A stretch of 49,418 nt of DNA from Muribaculaceae bacterium (GTDB taxonomy: Bacteria > Bacteroidota > Bacteroidia > Bacteroidales > Muribaculaceae). Under the pieces are notes generated by a model that saw nothing but the letters and a program-made list of their open reading frames with translations, was not told the DNA's origin and searched no databases. Shown in pieces: positions 37,483 through 46,468 of this stretch; the first letter of the stretch is position 1, and each line of letters opens with the position of its first letter. Position numbers and translations under genes: made by a program. Location: positions 1 to 49,418 of the forward strand of contig CAJSYI010000018.1 in NCBI GenBank assembly GCA_910573745.1, written 5' to 3'.

Positions 37483-38559
37483 ATGAAAAGAACACTCACA
37501 TTTGTCTGCTGCTTGCTTGCCGTGGGCATCGCATTCTCGCAGAAAGTGGCAAAAAACGAAGTCAAGGCTCTACAGTCGTTCCTTGCCCAGCCGTCGGCAA
37601 AGGGAGGCACCAACGCCCAGGCCCTCGGCATAACCGACCTCGGCAATCCGTCTTCCTGGGAAGGTGTTACGGTAACAGACGGTTCGATAACAGCAATAAA
37701 ATGGGACAGAAAACATCTCGGAGGTTCGCTCAACCTGAACGGTTTCAAGAATCTTGCTTCCGTTGACATAAGCGACAATCATATAAAGACCGTTTCTCTC
37801 ACCCAGCTTCCGGCTCTTGTAAGCATCAACGCCGGCAAGAATTCAATCACGGAAGCCGTGATCACAGGCTGTCCGCAACTTCAGGTAGTTAAGTTCAACC
37901 GCAACCATCTCTCAAATCTTGACCTCAGCGACGTGCCTTTCCTGAAGAGCCTCAATGTGGCACAGAACCAGGTGCCTGAACTCGACGTCTCGAACGCCGT
38001 CAATCTCAAATACCTCAACTGCATGAGCAACCGCCTTGAGAAGCTCACTCTTACAGGATGCCAGTCGCTCAAGACGGTATACGCAGGCTACAACCATTTG
38101 ACGGAGATAATCACCGCAGGGCTCGTAAGTCTGGAGAACCTTAACCTCAACTCCAACATGCTTCAGAAGCTTTACATACAAGACCTTCCGGCATTGGTTA
38201 CCCTTTTCGCGAGCGACAACCATACTACCGAATTTGCGGCCAACAACTGCCCACAGCTGTATGACCTGTGGATGCCGTACAACGACCTTACTGCCGTAAG
38301 CATAGACGGATGCCAAAACCTCGGAATGGTCAACCTTTCCTGGAACGACCTGCAGACCTTGGATCTTTCCGGACTCAATTTCCTCCAACGCGTCAATGTG
38401 AGCAACAACCAGCTCATCACGCTCAACGTCAGCTTCTGCCCTCAGCTCCAGTACCTCAACATTTCTGACAACGACCTTCTTGAAGACCTGACGACCGAAG
38501 GCGACTCGATGCTCCGTCAGGTGGTAGGCGAATGGAACGACTACGACCTCCCTGACTGA
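37483..38559 (+). CDS. Secreted leucine-rich-repeat protein with 21-residue repeats
   Basis: 358 aa. A signal peptide (LTFVCCLLAVGIAFSQ) is followed by a cap region at about 21-90 (ALGITDLGNPSSWEGVTVTD) that resembles LRR N-terminal caps. From residue 91 the protein consists of eleven exact 21-residue repeats of the form LxxLxxxxNxLxxLxLxxCPx, then a 22-residue and a partial one. Examples: LKSLNVAQNQVPELDVSNAV and LQYLNISDNDLLEDL. This is the short LRR type of internalin/BspA-like surface proteins. No lipobox and no clear C-terminal sorting domain. A binding role is likely; the partner is unknown. Confidence 0.88.
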   Translation: MKRTLTFVCCLLAVGIAFSQKVAKNEVKALQSFLAQPSAKGGTNAQALGITDLGNPSSWEGVTVTDGSITAIKWDRKHLGGSLNLNGFKNLASVDISDNHIKTVSLTQLPALVSINAGKNSITEAVITGCPQLQVVKFNRNHLSNLDLSDVPFLKSLNVAQNQVPELDVSNAVNLKYLNCMSNRLEKLTLTGCQSLKTVYAGYNHLTEIITAGLVSLENLNLNSNMLQKLYIQDLPALVTLFASDNHTTEFAANNCPQLYDLWMPYNDLTAVSIDGCQNLGMVNLSWNDLQTLDLSGLNFLQRVNVSNNQLITLNVSFCPQLQYLNISDNDLLEDLTTEGDSMLRQVVGEWNDYDLPD

Positions 38560-38577
38560 CAGCTTTTCGACAACCTC

Positions 38578-38633
38578 ATGCATAGGCCGATGTGAATTAA
38601 GACTTAAGATTCACATCGGCCTATGCATTTACC
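38578..38633 (+). terminator. Intrinsic terminator of the LRR gene
   Basis: Perfect 20-bp stem (38578-38597 with 38609-38628), then TTTACCC. Confidence 0.9.
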
Positions 38634-38721
38634 CTGTATTCCATTGACCCTTATAATCAAAATCCGCGTTCCAAAACAATCACCATACAAACGTCGGACT
38701 GACGTAACGGGCTGGGAAACA

Positions 38722-38825
38722 GAAAGGAGAGGCCGCTTCCACCACGGCCTCCCCGACGATTCCACTATAAACTATATCTAACTAAACTTAAACCGTACCC
38801 AAAACTTCCTCACGGAACCCGTGGG
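38722..38825 (-). ncRNA. Candidate small RNA or conserved terminator region, minus strand
   Basis: The 398-bp gap 38629-39026 has no gene. On its minus strand, CACGG/CCGTG (38811-38823) forms one hairpin, an AT-rich stretch follows, and GAGGCCG/CGGCCTC (38729-38751) forms a second hairpin followed by TTTCTGTTT, which looks like an intrinsic terminator. No consensus promoter was found for it. The block looks familiar from other Bacteroidales intergenic regions, but I cannot name it. Confidence 0.3.
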
Positions 38826-38975
38826 CACTTTCCTTATTGCTTTTGTATCTTTCAAACGTTCCTGCAGAGCCGTATGTTGCACTATTTATACCAGTTTATG
38901 TTTATTCAACATGCCTTAACAGAAAGCCATCCACAAATGCCCGATTGCTAATTTTGGTGAAGTCAAAACTCTGCA

Positions 38976-39007
38976 TTTTCTTATACCAAAACTTTTTAGT
39001 AATTTTG
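38976..39007 (+). promoter_or_regulatory. Promoter for the DUF5063-M18 pair
   Basis: TTTT (38976-38979), 20 nt, TAATTTTG (39000-39007), 20 bp before the ATG. A second TAATTTTG lies at 38949-38956 without a good upstream element. Confidence 0.65.
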
Positions 39008-39026
39008 TGGCGTAAGCTACAGATCA

Positions 39027-39539
39027 ATGACAGAACAAGATTCAAAAGCAAGGCTTTGGGAGACGGTGGCTGCCGCCACCCGTTTCTGCCTCGCGCTCGA
39101 AAACGCGCGTGAGTCGGAAAAAAGCGAATTCGTGGCCGAAATGCTCGGCTGCCTGCCACGCCTCTACATCCTTTTCAGCGAGACAGAAGAGGAAACTCCG
39201 GAAAATGACAATCTCTCGTTCATGGCCTCTTATGTGGATGAAGACTATTACGAAAGCATCCGGCGCAGCACAGAGGCCCTGCTCGGACCTGACGACACTT
39301 TCCTCGAGACTTTTGAAGAGGACATGAAATTCAGCGACACCCCGATAGCCTCTTCGGTGTCGGAATGCCTCGCCGACATTTTCCAAGACCTATACAATTT
39401 CGTGGCCAACGTGAAAGAGTCGGAAGGCGAATCCCTCGCCGGTGCGTTCCGCGAATGCCAGGAGAATTTCGTCGCTTATTGGAGCCGCACGCTCTGCAAC
39501 GTGATGCGTCCGCTCAACCAAATCCGCTACGGCCAATGA
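39027..39539 (+). CDS. DUF5063-type protein
   Basis: 170 aa, all-helical by composition, acidic, without signal or membrane segments. It matches the Bacteroidota family I know as DUF5063 (ATRFCLALENARESEKSEFV, then YVDEDYYESIR, LADIFQDLYNFVA and FRECQENFVAYWSRTLCNVM). Function unknown. It is followed after 84 bp by the M18 aminopeptidase, with no terminator seen in between, so the two may be cotranscribed. Confidence 0.75.
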   Translation: MTEQDSKARLWETVAAATRFCLALENARESEKSEFVAEMLGCLPRLYILFSETEEETPENDNLSFMASYVDEDYYESIRRSTEALLGPDDTFLETFEEDMKFSDTPIASSVSECLADIFQDLYNFVANVKESEGESLAGAFRECQENFVAYWSRTLCNVMRPLNQIRYGQ

Positions 39540-39623
39540 CCGCAGTGGAAACCGAAACCACAGAACTGAAAGCCCGGGCGGATTCAACGCCCCTAAAACA
39601 TAGAACAAAAACCACTGAATAAT

Positions 39624-40934
39624 ATGGACATAAACCGCCTTCTCAAATGGCTCGACAGCTCGACATGCAACTTTCTCGCAGTCGAAACAATACGTAAAGA
39701 ACTCGACAACGCCGGATTCGTCCGTCTGCGTCCGGAAGACGCATGGAACCTCAAAAAGGGCGACCGCAGGTATATCACCAAGAACGACAGTGCGGTCTTC
39801 GCATTCATCGTGGGAGAAGAGTCGCCTGCAGAGGCCGGATTCCGTATAGTTTCCGCCCACAGCGACTCACCTTGCTTCAAAATCAAGCCCAACGCGGAAA
39901 TCTACGGCGACGGCGGCGTGGTGAGCCTCAACGTGGAAAAATACGGCGGAGGAATACTCTACACATGGTTTGACCGTCCGCTTTCAATTTCAGGACGCGT
40001 GATGACCGCCGGAGAAGATGCGCTCCACCCCGTTACACGATTCGTCGATCTCAAGCGTCCGGTAGCTTTCATCCCGCATCTTGCCATCCATTTCAACCGT
40101 GGAGTAAACGAAGGCAATCCCCTCTCTGTGCAGAAAGACATGAAGCCTGTAGTGGGATTCTACGACGAGGAGACCATAAAAGACCAGAAAGCCAAAGGAG
40201 GCATAATCAAGATGCTCGTGGCCGACAATCTCGGCATCCGTCCGGAAGACATTCTTGAATACGAACTTTGCCTCTATCCTCTCGAACCGGCCGCCACCGC
40301 CGGCAATGACAACGAGTATTTCCAGTCGGCACGCATCGACGACCTGTCTATGGCCTATGCCGGACTGGAAGCACTGCTCAACACCGCAGACACGGCAACC
40401 GGATATACGCGCATCGTGGCCGTATTCGACAACGAGGAGACGGGGTCCGGCACCAAACAGGGAGCCGCATCTCCCGTTCTGGCCGAGATGATGCAACGCA
40501 TCACGGCTTCATTCGACGGAGAACCGCAGGAACAGTATTTCCGCGCCGTAGCCAACAGTTTCATGATATCTGCCGACGACGCGCACGCTTGGCATCCCAA
40601 CTACAACGAAAAGTATGACCCGACCAACCATCCAGTGATCGGAGGAGGCCCTGTAATCAAAATAAACGCCAACTGCAAATACATGACCGACGCCCAGGGT
40701 GCCGCCGTGTTCCGCCAGCTATGCAACGAAGCCGGTGTGAAATGCCAGTATTTCGTCAACCACAGCGACGTGGCCGGCGGCTCCACGCTCGGCAACATAC
40801 TGACATCGCAGATTCCGCTCAACGGCGTCGATATGGGCTGCGCGATATGGGCCATGCACTCGGCCCGCGAGACTGCCGGAGTGGCCGACCACTTCGACAC
40901 AGTCCGTGTATTCTCCACCTTCTTCGGAGCATAG
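39624..40934 (+). CDS. apeB: M18-family aminopeptidase
   Basis: 436 aa, typical for M18 (aspartyl aminopeptidase-like). The two-zinc site is visible: His in VSAHSDSPCFKIKP, Asp in RIDDLSMAYAG, the Glu pair in FDNEETGSGTKQGA, and His near the C-terminus in FVNHSDVAGGSTLGN. These enzymes are cytoplasmic dodecamers that remove N-terminal residues, often acidic, from peptides. It is terminated by a strong hairpin. Confidence 0.93.
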   Translation: MDINRLLKWLDSSTCNFLAVETIRKELDNAGFVRLRPEDAWNLKKGDRRYITKNDSAVFAFIVGEESPAEAGFRIVSAHSDSPCFKIKPNAEIYGDGGVVSLNVEKYGGGILYTWFDRPLSISGRVMTAGEDALHPVTRFVDLKRPVAFIPHLAIHFNRGVNEGNPLSVQKDMKPVVGFYDEETIKDQKAKGGIIKMLVADNLGIRPEDILEYELCLYPLEPAATAGNDNEYFQSARIDDLSMAYAGLEALLNTADTATGYTRIVAVFDNEETGSGTKQGAASPVLAEMMQRITASFDGEPQEQYFRAVANSFMISADDAHAWHPNYNEKYDPTNHPVIGGGPVIKINANCKYMTDAQGAAVFRQLCNEAGVKCQYFVNHSDVAGGSTLGNILTSQIPLNGVDMGCAIWAMHSARETAGVADHFDTVRVFSTFFGA

Positions 40935-40957
40935 AAAAACCGTCGTCAAACAAATGG

Positions 40958-40996
40958 AGAAGGGAACCATGCCATGGCACGGTTTCCTTCTTTTTG
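40958..40996 (+). terminator. Intrinsic terminator after the M18 gene
   Basis: 11-bp stem (40958-40968 with 40981-40991, one G-T wobble) with inner pairing, then TTTTTG. Confidence 0.9.
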
Positions 40997-41047
40997 TTTT
41001 TTGACCTCACACGCACAACATTATAAACATATGATAATACGGCGGCC

Positions 41048-41079
41048 TTTGGCGGATTGACGATTTTTTCGTAATTTTG
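41048..41079 (+). promoter_or_regulatory. Bacteroidota-type promoter for tig
   Basis: TTTG (41048-41051), 20 nt, TAATTTTG (41072-41079). A 6-bp hairpin (41081-41086/41094-41099) sits at the expected transcript 5' end and could protect the message. Confidence 0.85.
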
Positions 41080-41173
41080 CAACCGCGTTATATGCGGTTT
41101 CGGAATCCATTGAACCAGAAATGCACATATAACCTTAACAGACAAGACAATAAACAAATTACCGAAATAAGTA

Positions 41174-42535
41174 ATGGACGTAAAATTCGACAGACTCAAC
41201 GACGTGAACGGTCGCATAACCGTTACGCTCGAAGAAGCAGACTACGCCGACAAGGTGAAGAAGCAGCTCAAAAACATCGCCAAATCGCACGCTGAGCCAG
41301 GCTTCCGTCCCGGACACACCCCCGCCGGACTCATCCAGAAGAAATACGGAACCGCCGTGAAATACGACGTGATCAACAAGGCCGTCAGCGACGCGCTGTA
41401 CGATTACGTGAAGGAAAACAAGCTCCCTGTGCTGGGAAATCCTGTGCCTGAACGCAACGAGAACTTCGACATAAAGGATTCCACTTTCACTTTCGTCTTC
41501 AACGTGGGTCTCGCCCCTGAATTCGACACTCATGTGGACAAGAACCTCACAGTGCCTTACTACACCATCGAGGTTACAGACGAGATGATCGACAACCAGA
41601 GCAACGGAATGCGCCGCCGTATGGGCGAACAGGTGAAGGGCGACACAGTAGAACCCGACGCTCTCGTGAAAGGCGCCATCGTGGAACTTGACGCGGAAGG
41701 CAAGCCTCTTGAGGGAGGCGTGGCTCAGGAAAACGGAATCCTCGCACCCAAATACTTCAAGAGCGAAGAGCAGACCAAGCTCTTCGAGGGCAAGCACGTA
41801 GGCGACACTGTGGTCTTCAATCCATGGAACACCTGCGAAGGCAACCCGACCGAGCTTTCCTCGATGCTCAACATCGACAAGGACGACGTGGAAGCCCACA
41901 AGGGAGACTTCTCAATGGAGATAAAGGAAATAATAGTGCTCCGTCCCGCCGAGCTGAATCAGGAATATTTCGACCAGGTTTTCGGCAAAGACAAGGTGCA
42001 CAATGAAGAGGAATACCGCGCAGCCCTCAAGGACATGATTGCCAACCAGCTCCGCGCAGACTCCAACTACCGCTTCACAATCGATGCCAAGGATGCAATC
42101 CTCAAAGCCATAGGCGAAATCGACCTTCCCGACGACATCCTGAAGGACTACCTCAAGATGCAGAACGAAAAGCTCACAGACGAGACCGCAGCCAAGGAAT
42201 ATGAAAAGGCCAAACCCGACCTCGTATGGCAGATAATCCGCGACCGCATCGCCGAAAAGCTCCAGATCAAGATTGAAGAGGAGGACATCAAGAACGTTGC
42301 GAAGCTTATGGCACGCAACCAGTTCGCACAGTACGGCATGACTTCCGCTCCTGAAGACGCAATCGACCGTCTCGCCTCCGACATCCTCAAGGACAAGAAG
42401 GCCCACGAGCGCATCATAGACCAGACTTTCGACATGAAGCTGTACGAAGGCATCAACAATGCCGTTACGCTCGACAACAAGACTGTAAGCGTAGAGCAGT
42501 TCAACGCGCTCTTCGCACCCGCCGAAGAGGCATAA
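41174..42535 (+). CDS. tig: Trigger factor
   Basis: 453 aa. The ribosome-binding N-domain shows the signature GFRPGHTPAGLIQKKYG (canonical GFRxGxxP). A peptidyl-prolyl isomerase-like middle domain (about 150-240) is diverged, and the helical C-terminal chaperone arms follow (FDQVFGKDKVHNEEEYRAAL). The family acts as a nascent-chain chaperone at the ribosome exit. Codon bias indicates high expression. Its terminator is followed by clpX on the opposite strand. Confidence 0.95.
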   Translation: MDVKFDRLNDVNGRITVTLEEADYADKVKKQLKNIAKSHAEPGFRPGHTPAGLIQKKYGTAVKYDVINKAVSDALYDYVKENKLPVLGNPVPERNENFDIKDSTFTFVFNVGLAPEFDTHVDKNLTVPYYTIEVTDEMIDNQSNGMRRRMGEQVKGDTVEPDALVKGAIVELDAEGKPLEGGVAQENGILAPKYFKSEEQTKLFEGKHVGDTVVFNPWNTCEGNPTELSSMLNIDKDDVEAHKGDFSMEIKEIIVLRPAELNQEYFDQVFGKDKVHNEEEYRAALKDMIANQLRADSNYRFTIDAKDAILKAIGEIDLPDDILKDYLKMQNEKLTDETAAKEYEKAKPDLVWQIIRDRIAEKLQIKIEEEDIKNVAKLMARNQFAQYGMTSAPEDAIDRLASDILKDKKAHERIIDQTFDMKLYEGINNAVTLDNKTVSVEQFNALFAPAEEA

Positions 42536-42557
42536 ACGGACTTTTCCCTAAAACAAT

Positions 42558-42595
42558 CGAGAGGCATACGGAATCCGTATGCCTCTCGTATTTTT
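42558..42595 (+). terminator. Intrinsic terminator after tig
   Basis: 14-bp stem (42558-42571 with 42575-42588), 3-nt loop, then TATTTTTA. It stands between converging tig and clpX. Confidence 0.9.
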
Positions 42596-42656
42596 ACGCT
42601 TGTCTATATATGCGCGGTGAATCGCTTCCCCGTCTTGGCGGCTGACCCCAAGAATT

Positions 42657-43931
42657 TCAGTCAGCGGGAACGGTATCAGCGAAATGAGCCTCCCGGAGCT
42701 TAGCGTCGGCATAGGCTGCATCTACGATGAACTTCTCCACAGGATTCGACGGCACTTCATACATGGCATCGACCATAATGGTCTCCACAATGGAGCGCAG
42801 GCCGCGTGCCCCGAGCTTGTATTCTATCGCCTTGTCCACAATGAGGTCAAGCGCATCGTCGGTGAATTCCAGTTCCACGCCGTCGAGCTTGAACAGACGC
42901 TTGTATTGACGCGTGATGGCGTTCTTAGGCTCCACGAGAATGCGCCGCAATGCCTCGCGGTCGAGAGGATTGAGGCTCGTCAGGATAGGAAGACGGCCTA
43001 TGATTTCAGGGATGAGGCCAAAGGATTTGAGGTCTTGAGGAAGCACGTACTTCATCAGGTTGTCGCGCTCATGCTTCTTCTTGGAGGCATCCTGTCCGTA
43101 GCCTACCATACGGTGGTTGAGACGGGCGGCAATCTTGCGCTCTATGCCGTCAAACGCCCCTCCGCAGATGAAAAGGATGTTCTTTGTGTCCACCGGAATC
43201 ATCTTCTGGTCAGGATGCTTGCGGCCGCCCTGCGGCGGCACGAGCACCACGCTTCCCTCGAGAAGCTTAAGAAGCCCTTGCTGCACACCTTCGCCGCTCA
43301 CGTCGCGCGTAATCGACGGATTGTCGCTTTTGCGGGCTATCTTGTCGATTTCGTCGATGAAGACTATTCCACGCTGGGCGCGTTCCACGTCATAATCGCA
43401 CGCCTGGAGCAGACGCGTCAGAAGCGACTCTATGTCCTCGCCCACATATCCCGCCTCGGTGAGCACGGTAGCGTCGACTATGGTGAAAGGCACATCGAGC
43501 AGACGGGCTATCGACTTGGCAAGCAATGTCTTCCCCGTACCCGTAGGCCCCACCATCACGATGTTGCTCTTCTCTATGTCGACATCCATATCCTCATCGT
43601 CGCGGTTGGCCTTGGGGTCGTCCATTTCGGCTATACGCTTGTAATGGTTGTAGACCGCCACTGAAAGATACTTCTTGGCATCGTCCTGACCGATTACGTA
43701 CTGATTCAGGAAATCGTTGATTTCCTTCGGTTTGGGAACGTCCTTCAGTTTTTTGCCGTCGCCGGAGTCCTCTCCCTTCTTCGCTTCACGGAGCTGATTG
43801 TCGCGAGCCTCGTCTATGAAGCGTATGCAGTCGGTGCAAAGGTCAAGACCGGGAAGGATCGCCACCACCGGAGTCGCTGCGGAATCCTCCGTGCCGCACA
43901 TCGAGCATTTGCATTTTGATTTCTTCGCCAT
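42657..43931 (-). CDS. clpX: ATP-dependent Clp protease ATP-binding subunit ClpX
   Basis: 424 aa. The N-terminal zinc-binding domain has four Cys (CKCSMCG, then LDLCTDC). AAA+ core: Walker A GPTGTGKT, Walker [10 protein letters not shown], sensor and pore regions GYVGEDIES and RKHPDQ, and the ClpP-contacting loop (IGF in E. coli) appears as [10 protein letters not shown], close to the family's usual IPEFIGRLP segment. It unfolds substrates for ClpP. Its start lies 3 bp after the clpP stop, so the two form an operon. Confidence 0.97.
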   Translation of the reverse strand: MAKKSKCKCSMCGTEDSAATPVVAILPGLDLCTDCIRFIDEARDNQLREAKKGEDSGDGKKLKDVPKPKEINDFLNQYVIGQDDAKKYLSVAVYNHYKRIAEMDDPKANRDDEDMDVDIEKSNIVMVGPTGTGKTLLAKSIARLLDVPFTIVDATVLTEAGYVGEDIESLLTRLLQACDYDVERAQRGIVFIDEIDKIARKSDNPSITRDVSGEGVQQGLLKLLEGSVVLVPPQGGRKHPDQKMIPVDTKNILFICGGAFDGIERKIAARLNHRMVGYGQDASKKKHERDNLMKYVLPQDLKSFGLIPEIIGRLPILTSLNPLDREALRRILVEPKNAITRQYKRLFKLDGVELEFTDDALDLIVDKAIEYKLGARGLRSIVETIMVDAMYEVPSNPVEKFIVDAAYADAKLREAHFADTVPAD

Positions 43932-43934
43932 CGC

Positions 43935-44651
43935 CTATTTCTTCTTCTCGTTGACAAGAATCTTGTCTATCATACCGTATTCCTTGGCCTCACGAGCTAT
44001 CATCCAGTAGTCGCGGTCGGAGTCTGCCTCCACTTTCTCGAACGGCTGTCCGGAATGGTCTGAGATGATGCGGTAAAGCTCCTCTTTGAGTTTGAGGATT
44101 TCGCGGGCGGTTATTTCGATGTCGGATGCCTGGCCCTGGATGCCGCCCATCGGCTGGTGGATCATGACACGCGAATGAGGAAGAGCAAAACGCTTACCCC
44201 GTTCTCCGGCCACAAGAAGCACTGCGGCCATTGAAGCGGCCATTCCGGTGCAGATGGTGGAAACGTCGGAATTCACATACTGCATAGTGTCATATATGCC
44301 CAGACCGGCATATACAGAACCGCCGGGTGAGTTGATATAGAGCGAAATGTCCTTGTCAGGGTCGGCAGAGTCGAGATAAAGGAGCTGAGCCTGTATGATG
44401 TTCGCGCTCTGGTCGGTAACCTGTGTGCCCATAAATATGATACGGTCCATCATAAGACGCGAGAACACGTCCATCTGAGTTACGTTGAGCTGGCGTTCCT
44501 CAAGGATGTACGGGTTGAGGTAGTCTGCCGAAGGAAGCGCTGTGGTGTTCACGGAAGCCGCCTGGCTGTTGATATGGCGCACATATCCGTCAAGCGTGTT
44601 GGAACTCATTCCGAGATGGTTGACGGCAAAATTTCTGAAGTCGTTGGTCAT
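43935..44651 (-). CDS. clpP: ATP-dependent Clp protease proteolytic subunit ClpP
   Basis: 238 aa. The catalytic triad Ser140 (TGMAASMAA), His165 ([10 protein letters not shown]) and Asp214 (SDRDYW) has the same spacing as in E. coli ClpP. An N-terminal stretch of about 45 residues precedes the mature region, as in other Bacteroidota. It forms tetradecamers gated by ClpX. The upstream 150 bp hold its promoter, for which I see no full consensus; a MITE is inserted 155 bp before the start. Confidence 0.97.
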   Translation of the reverse strand: MTNDFRNFAVNHLGMSSNTLDGYVRHINSQAASVNTTALPSADYLNPYILEERQLNVTQMDVFSRLMMDRIIFMGTQVTDQSANIIQAQLLYLDSADPDKDISLYINSPGGSVYAGLGIYDTMQYVNSDVSTICTGMAASMAAVLLVAGERGKRFALPHSRVMIHQPMGGIQGQASDIEITAREILKLKEELYRIISDHSGQPFEKVEADSDRDYWMIAREAKEYGMIDKILVNEKKK

Positions 44652-44806
44652 ATTATAAGATTTAAATCGAGTCGGCCAAGTTCATGGCAAGCAAAGAGCA
44701 TGGAGTTGAGAGTATTGCTTCCGAATGCCTGTCGAGCCGGTTCTTGAATTATAAAAACGGATATTCTGCAAAAAGCGTGCCAAAGTCAGATTAGGCAGGA
44801 ATCTAA

Positions 44807-45138
44807 GAGGTTGTTTAAAAATCAATGTTAAATTTGAGGCGGCTGTCTTACAGATAAAATTCATCCAAGGCAAAGGAGCATAGCGGGCTATGCGACTGCG
44901 CCGCCGATGGATTTTAGCGGAAGAGAGCCGGACAATCAAGCATCATCGTGATTTTACAGCAAGAAAACCATAAATGAAGTTAAAGACCGGCCTGTTAAGA
45001 ATGGAAGCATTGACTCGCATCTCCGGACATATATTTCCCTTTGGTTCAGTCATGAAGCCCGCTTCACTCCTGAACCTGCAGGAAAATCTCTGCTCCGGAC
45101 CTGCGACCTCAAATTAACAGTCATTTTTAAACAGCCTC
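44807..45138. mobile_element. 332-bp MITE-like element with terminal inverted repeats
   Basis: The ends are imperfect inverted repeats: 44807-44839 and 45107-45138 agree at 29 of 33 positions (three mismatches, one gap), starting GAGG(T/C)TGTTTAAAAAT. TAA lies directly outside both ends (44804-44806 and 45139-45141), a 3-bp target duplication. GAG ends with a TNA duplication match the IS1031 group of the IS5 family. No transposase is encoded, so it is non-autonomous. The left half folds strongly: 44855-44865 with 44906-44916, 44838-44843 with 44900-44905, and GCATAG/CTATGC at 44878-44893. It lies between clpP and the CobW gene and reaches into the latter. Confidence 0.85.
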
Positions 45139-46305
45139 TAACTTTTCTTCAATGGCCTTGCGGTCGAGGTTCTGCCCTATTATCACAAGCTTTATCATAC
45201 GGTCGCCGTATTCAGGATCCCAGTCGCGCGCAAGCCCCGGCTCATTCTTCATCATTTCATCAAGTTCCTCTTTCGGGGCGGTCGCAAACCACAGACCGGC
45301 ACGCGTGAGCTTCTTCTGAGTCCCGGCCTGTTCAAACAGATAGGACATGTCGCGGTCGTGCTTGAAATAAACCACTCCTTTCGTCCTTATTATCTCCGGA
45401 GGCCAATTCTTTGCCACGAAATGGTCGAACTTGTTGAGGTCTAACGGACTGCGACGGTAATAGACAAAAGTCTGTATGCCGTATTCCTCCGCCTCTCCCT
45501 CGCCATGATGGTGGTGATGCCCGTCATGGCATTCATCTCCATGGCAGTGTTCCTCTTCCGGATGTCCCTCAAGCTCCTGCACCCAAGCCGCCGAAGTGGC
45601 CACTTTTCCAAAATCGAAAAGACGCGTATCTATGATTTCCCGCAGGTCTATGTCGGCATAGTCGCATTCAAGCATCCTCGCTTTGGGCTGTATGGCACGC
45701 AGAATGGCACGGATACGTCCGGCATCCTCCTTGCCGACCTCCGAAATCTTGTTCAGGATTATGACATTGCAGAATTCCACCTGCTCTATTATCAGGTTCT
45801 CTATGTCTTCCTCGCCTATCCCTTCACGGGCAAGCCTGCCGCCGCAGTCGAATTCGTCTTTGAGACGCAAAGCGTCCACAACCGTGGCTATGCAGTCGAG
45901 ACGCGGTATGCAGCCGTCGCTGTACTTGGCTTCAAGAGCCGGAATCGAACATATCGTCTGCGCTATAGGAGCAGGTTCGCAGATTCCGCTCGCCTCAATC
46001 ACAATGTAGTCGAACCTGCCTGAACGGGTGAGTTCCGACAGCTGCTCTACAAGATCCATCCTCAGGGTGCAGCATATGCAACCGTTCTGAAGAGCCACGA
46101 GGTCGGAATCATCATCCTTCTGTCCCACTATTCCCTCTTTCTGGATAAGGGACGCGTCAATGTTAACCTCGCCTATGTCGTTGACCATAACGGCAAACCG
46201 TATTCCACGCTCATTCGACAGAATGCGGTTGAGGAGTGTGGTCTTTCCGCTGCCGAGGTATCCGGTCAGCAGAAGCACCGGTATTTCTTTCTTGTGTTGT
46301 TCCAT
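45127..46305 (-). CDS. CobW/G3E-family GTPase, probable zinc metallochaperone; 3' end formed by a MITE
   Basis: 392 aa. The G3E GTPase domain shows Walker A TGYLGSGKTTLLN, the metal-binding GCICCTL motif, EASGICEP and the NKISEV base-recognition motif. A His-rich stretch with acidic residues (HCHGDECHDGHHHHH) sits between the two domains at about 254-268, followed by the C-terminal CobW domain (FVYYRRSPLDLNKFDHF). The family delivers Zn or other metals; Zn is the likeliest given the His stretch. The last four codons (Glu-Ala-Val-stop, 45127-45138) lie inside the MITE terminal repeat, so the original C-terminus has been replaced. The loss is probably only a few residues. Confidence 0.92.
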   Translation of the reverse strand: MEQHKKEIPVLLLTGYLGSGKTTLLNRILSNERGIRFAVMVNDIGEVNIDASLIQKEGIVGQKDDDSDLVALQNGCICCTLRMDLVEQLSELTRSGRFDYIVIEASGICEPAPIAQTICSIPALEAKYSDGCIPRLDCIATVVDALRLKDEFDCGGRLAREGIGEEDIENLIIEQVEFCNVIILNKISEVGKEDAGRIRAILRAIQPKARMLECDYADIDLREIIDTRLFDFGKVATSAAWVQELEGHPEEEHCHGDECHDGHHHHHGEGEAEEYGIQTFVYYRRSPLDLNKFDHFVAKNWPPEIIRTKGVVYFKHDRDMSYLFEQAGTQKKLTRAGLWFATAPKEELDEMMKNEPGLARDWDPEYGDRMIKLVIIGQNLDRKAIEEKLEAV

Positions 46306-46352
46306 TTATTTGATTGATGATAAGGCGTGAAAGCCTGACATATTCAACGAAA

Positions 46353-46382
46353 TTTCCGCCGGACTTGTTTATCCGGCGGAAA
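46353..46382 (-). terminator. Terminator after ffh
   Basis: Perfect 11-bp stem (46353-46363 with 46372-46382), 8-nt loop, followed on the minus strand by TTTCGTT. It lies 86 bp after the ffh stop and before the CobW gene. Confidence 0.75.
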
Positions 46383-46468
46383 CCTTATACTTAGAGAATG
46401 TCCTAACCGTTGTCCTGATTTCTTACGAACACGCACTGAAACCAACCCGGTCAAACAAAGCCTGACAC

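Noticed and set aside
44682..44939. An 85-codon minus-strand frame over the clpP upstream region and MITE
   Set aside because: It spans the MITE boundary and has no recognisable features or codon bias.
45935..45965. A tRNA T-arm-like string (GTTCGATTCCGGC on the minus strand)
   Set aside because: It lies inside the well-supported CobW-type coding sequence and no cloverleaf forms around it.
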